Shown here in pieces: positions 4,938-5,592 of a DNA stretch of 5,592 nt (positions are counted from its first letter, which is position 1; each line of letters begins with the position of its first letter). A model generated the notes under the pieces. It had not been told where the DNA came from, made no database searches, and worked only from the letters and a program-made list of their open reading frames with translations. Position numbers and translations under genes: made by a program. The stretch covers positions 1-5,592 of the forward strand of contig CANCAR010000181.1 of the NCBI GenBank assembly GCA_947374125.1. Direction: 5' to 3'. The DNA is from Hyphomicrobiales bacterium (GTDB lineage Bacteria > Pseudomonadota > Alphaproteobacteria > Rhizobiales > Beijerinckiaceae).

Positions 4938-5333
4938 TCAAGCCGCTAACGGCTTTTTTGGTCTGCCGCCGAGACGGCCATTGGCTTTGGATGCGGTGGC
5001 CCGGCTAATGGCGCGTTTCATGAGGGATGAACCAAGATGATCGGCCAACAGGCTTGGAATGGAGACATCAGCGTCGAGATGAGGAACATGAAGGCCATAG
5101 CCGCCCCCCTCAATCTCGATCTTGCGCAAATCATCTGGCGTTGCCCGCTCAAGACCCGGAAGAAAAGCGAGCGGGAACCCGACAATTGCGCCCGTATTCA
5201 ACGTGATCATCACATTCCCGCTGCGCGGGTCGTATCGGGCGGTCACGGCGAGGAGCTGATGCTTCATGCGCCGCGCCGTCTTGCGCGTGATCAATTCGAA
5301 TTCTTGTTCGGTCGGAGCTTTGAATTCAGCCAT
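4938..5333 (-). CDS. DUF2442 domain protein
   Basis: The product is 131 residues and I recognise it as DUF2442, a small domain of unknown biochemical function. The domain covers about 26-100, with a strand-rich part (VTARYDPRSGNVMITLNTG at 30-48, FPLAFLPGL at 53-61, then ATPDDLRKIEI) and the closing block GLHVPHLDADVSIPSLLADHLG at 80-101. The usual tryptophan of that block (HWP) is Val83 here. The tail has a basic SKANGRLGGRPKKP run (115-128) shared by many homologues, possibly nucleic-acid binding. GGAGAG lies 6 nt before the ATG on this strand (5345-5340). The start overlaps the end of the DUF4160 gene by 8 nt, so the two are co-translated. The pair resembles small toxin-antitoxin-like operons, but no function is proven. 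Its last codons overlap a plus-strand terminator hairpin. Confidence 0.87.
   Translation of the reverse strand: MAEFKAPTEQEFELITRKTARRMKHQLLAVTARYDPRSGNVMITLNTGAIVGFPLAFLPGLERATPDDLRKIEIEGGGYGLHVPHLDADVSIPSLLADHLGSSLMKRAISRATASKANGRLGGRPKKPLAA
4940..4959 (+). terminator. Third terminator hairpin, overlapping the DUF2442 3' end
   Basis: AAGCCG (4940-4945) pairs with CGGCTT (4950-4955) around CTAA. The T-run spans 4954-4959. On the plus strand this reads as a backup terminator for ilvC. The same bases encode the last Lys-Pro-Leu-Ala-Ala residues and stop of the minus-strand gene. Confidence 0.55.
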
Positions 5334-5571
5334 GAAGCGCTCTCCATCGATGATAGATATCAGTTAAATTATTCGCGATCGCGGTGCCGATTTCAGCGAT
5401 CTCCGACAGGCGGAACCCGATTTGTTCGACCAAGACAACAGGGCCGTCCGGATAGTTCAGGTTGAACTTAGCGCGCGCTCCGTCTCGTTTGAGTGCGTGG
5501 ACATGTGGAGGCGGGTGATCGTTCGGGTAGATCACGATACGGATCTTTCGAAGGGTTAAGACGGTCGACAC
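5326..5571 (-). CDS. DUF4160 domain protein
   Basis: The product is 81 residues and matches DUF4160, a compact family of unknown function. It opens with STVLTLRKIRIVIYPND, has the family hallmark DHPPPHVHA at 18-26 (His19, His23, His25), a strand at 33-40, and a C-terminal helix with EIAEIGTAIANN (57-68) ending YHRWRALHG. The closely spaced histidines could bind a metal or act in catalysis, but this is unproven. The start is a GTG preceded immediately by an in-frame TAA, so nothing longer is possible. The N-terminus matches the usual MPTVL beginning of homologues. No Shine-Dalgarno is visible. TATGAT on this strand (5588-5583) could be a -10 giving a very short leader. The gene is first in a two-gene operon with DUF2442, overlapping by 8 nt. 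Confidence 0.87.
   Translation of the reverse strand: MSTVLTLRKIRIVIYPNDHPPPHVHALKRDGARAKFNLNYPDGPVVLVEQIGFRLSEIAEIGTAIANNLTDIYHRWRALHG
5340..5345 (-). promoter_or_regulatory. Ribosome binding site of the DUF2442 gene
   Basis: GGAGAG on the minus strand sits 6 nt before the ATG at 5333-5331, inside the last codons of the DUF4160 gene. It supports this start and coupled translation. Confidence 0.65.
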
Positions 5572-5582
5572 TTAAAGAGGTT

Positions 5583-5588
5583 ATCATA
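5583..5588 (-). promoter_or_regulatory. Possible -10 element of the DUF4160-DUF2442 operon
   Basis: TATGAT on the minus strand matches TATAAT at 5 of 6 and ends 11 nt before the GTG start. Transcription would begin about 5 nt before the codon, giving a near-leaderless message, consistent with the missing Shine-Dalgarno. The -35 would lie beyond the window, so it cannot be tested here. Confidence 0.3.
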
Positions 5589-5592
5589 AACC

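Noticed and set aside
5037..5465. Plus-strand open frame of 142 codons opposite the DUF2442/DUF4160 genes
   Set aside because: The minus-strand frames match known families and are joined by overlap and a ribosome site. This frame matches nothing and runs across both.
1..5592. tRNA, rRNA, CRISPR array or long tandem repeats
   Set aside because: Reading both strands showed no cloverleaf, no conserved rRNA blocks and no regularly spaced repeats.

Overview
The window looks like alphaproteobacterial chromosome. The acetolactate synthase and ketol-acid reductoisomerase proteins resemble alphaproteobacterial versions as I remember them. Base composition is moderately GC-rich, genes are tightly packed, and Shine-Dalgarno sites are often weak. 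I cannot name a genus from the sequence alone.

Positions 1-4869 carry seven co-directional plus-strand genes and the 3' end of an eighth. The backbone is the isoleucine-valine pathway: the end of the acetolactate synthase large subunit (ilvB/ilvI, 1-263), the small regulatory subunit (ilvN/ilvH, 1890-2426) and ketol-acid reductoisomerase (ilvC, 3850-4869). Two sets of other genes lie between them. Between the synthase subunits are a YgeA-like aspartate/glutamate racemase with an unusual C-terminal tail (292-1158) and a glutathione S-transferase-like protein (1170-1853). Between the small subunit and ilvC are a complete MazEF-type toxin-antitoxin pair (2499-3120) and a LysE/RhtB-family amino-acid exporter (3157-3753). 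Gaps are 11-96 bp. Readthrough is therefore plausible, but mazEF appears to have its own promoter with an alternating-palindrome operator, and ilvC may have its own promoter too.

Positions 4870-4960 form the transcription boundary: three hairpin-plus-T-run terminator candidates in series, the middle one an 11-bp perfect stem with a TTCG loop. Beyond it, on the minus strand and converging on ilvC, lie two overlapping small genes. They encode a DUF4160 protein (5571-5326) and a DUF2442 protein (5333-4938), a recurrent small-gene pair of unknown biochemical role.

Together, acetolactate synthase and reductoisomerase make the first two committed steps toward valine, leucine and isoleucine. The exporter and racemase could handle amino-acid products or neighbours, but that is inference. 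The mazEF pair and the DUF4160/DUF2442 pair are accessory cargo on either side of lysE-ilvC. The best candidates for something little described are the DUF4160-DUF2442 module, the toxin-antitoxin pair within an amino-acid biosynthesis cluster, and the racemase with a changed active-site motif and added tail.
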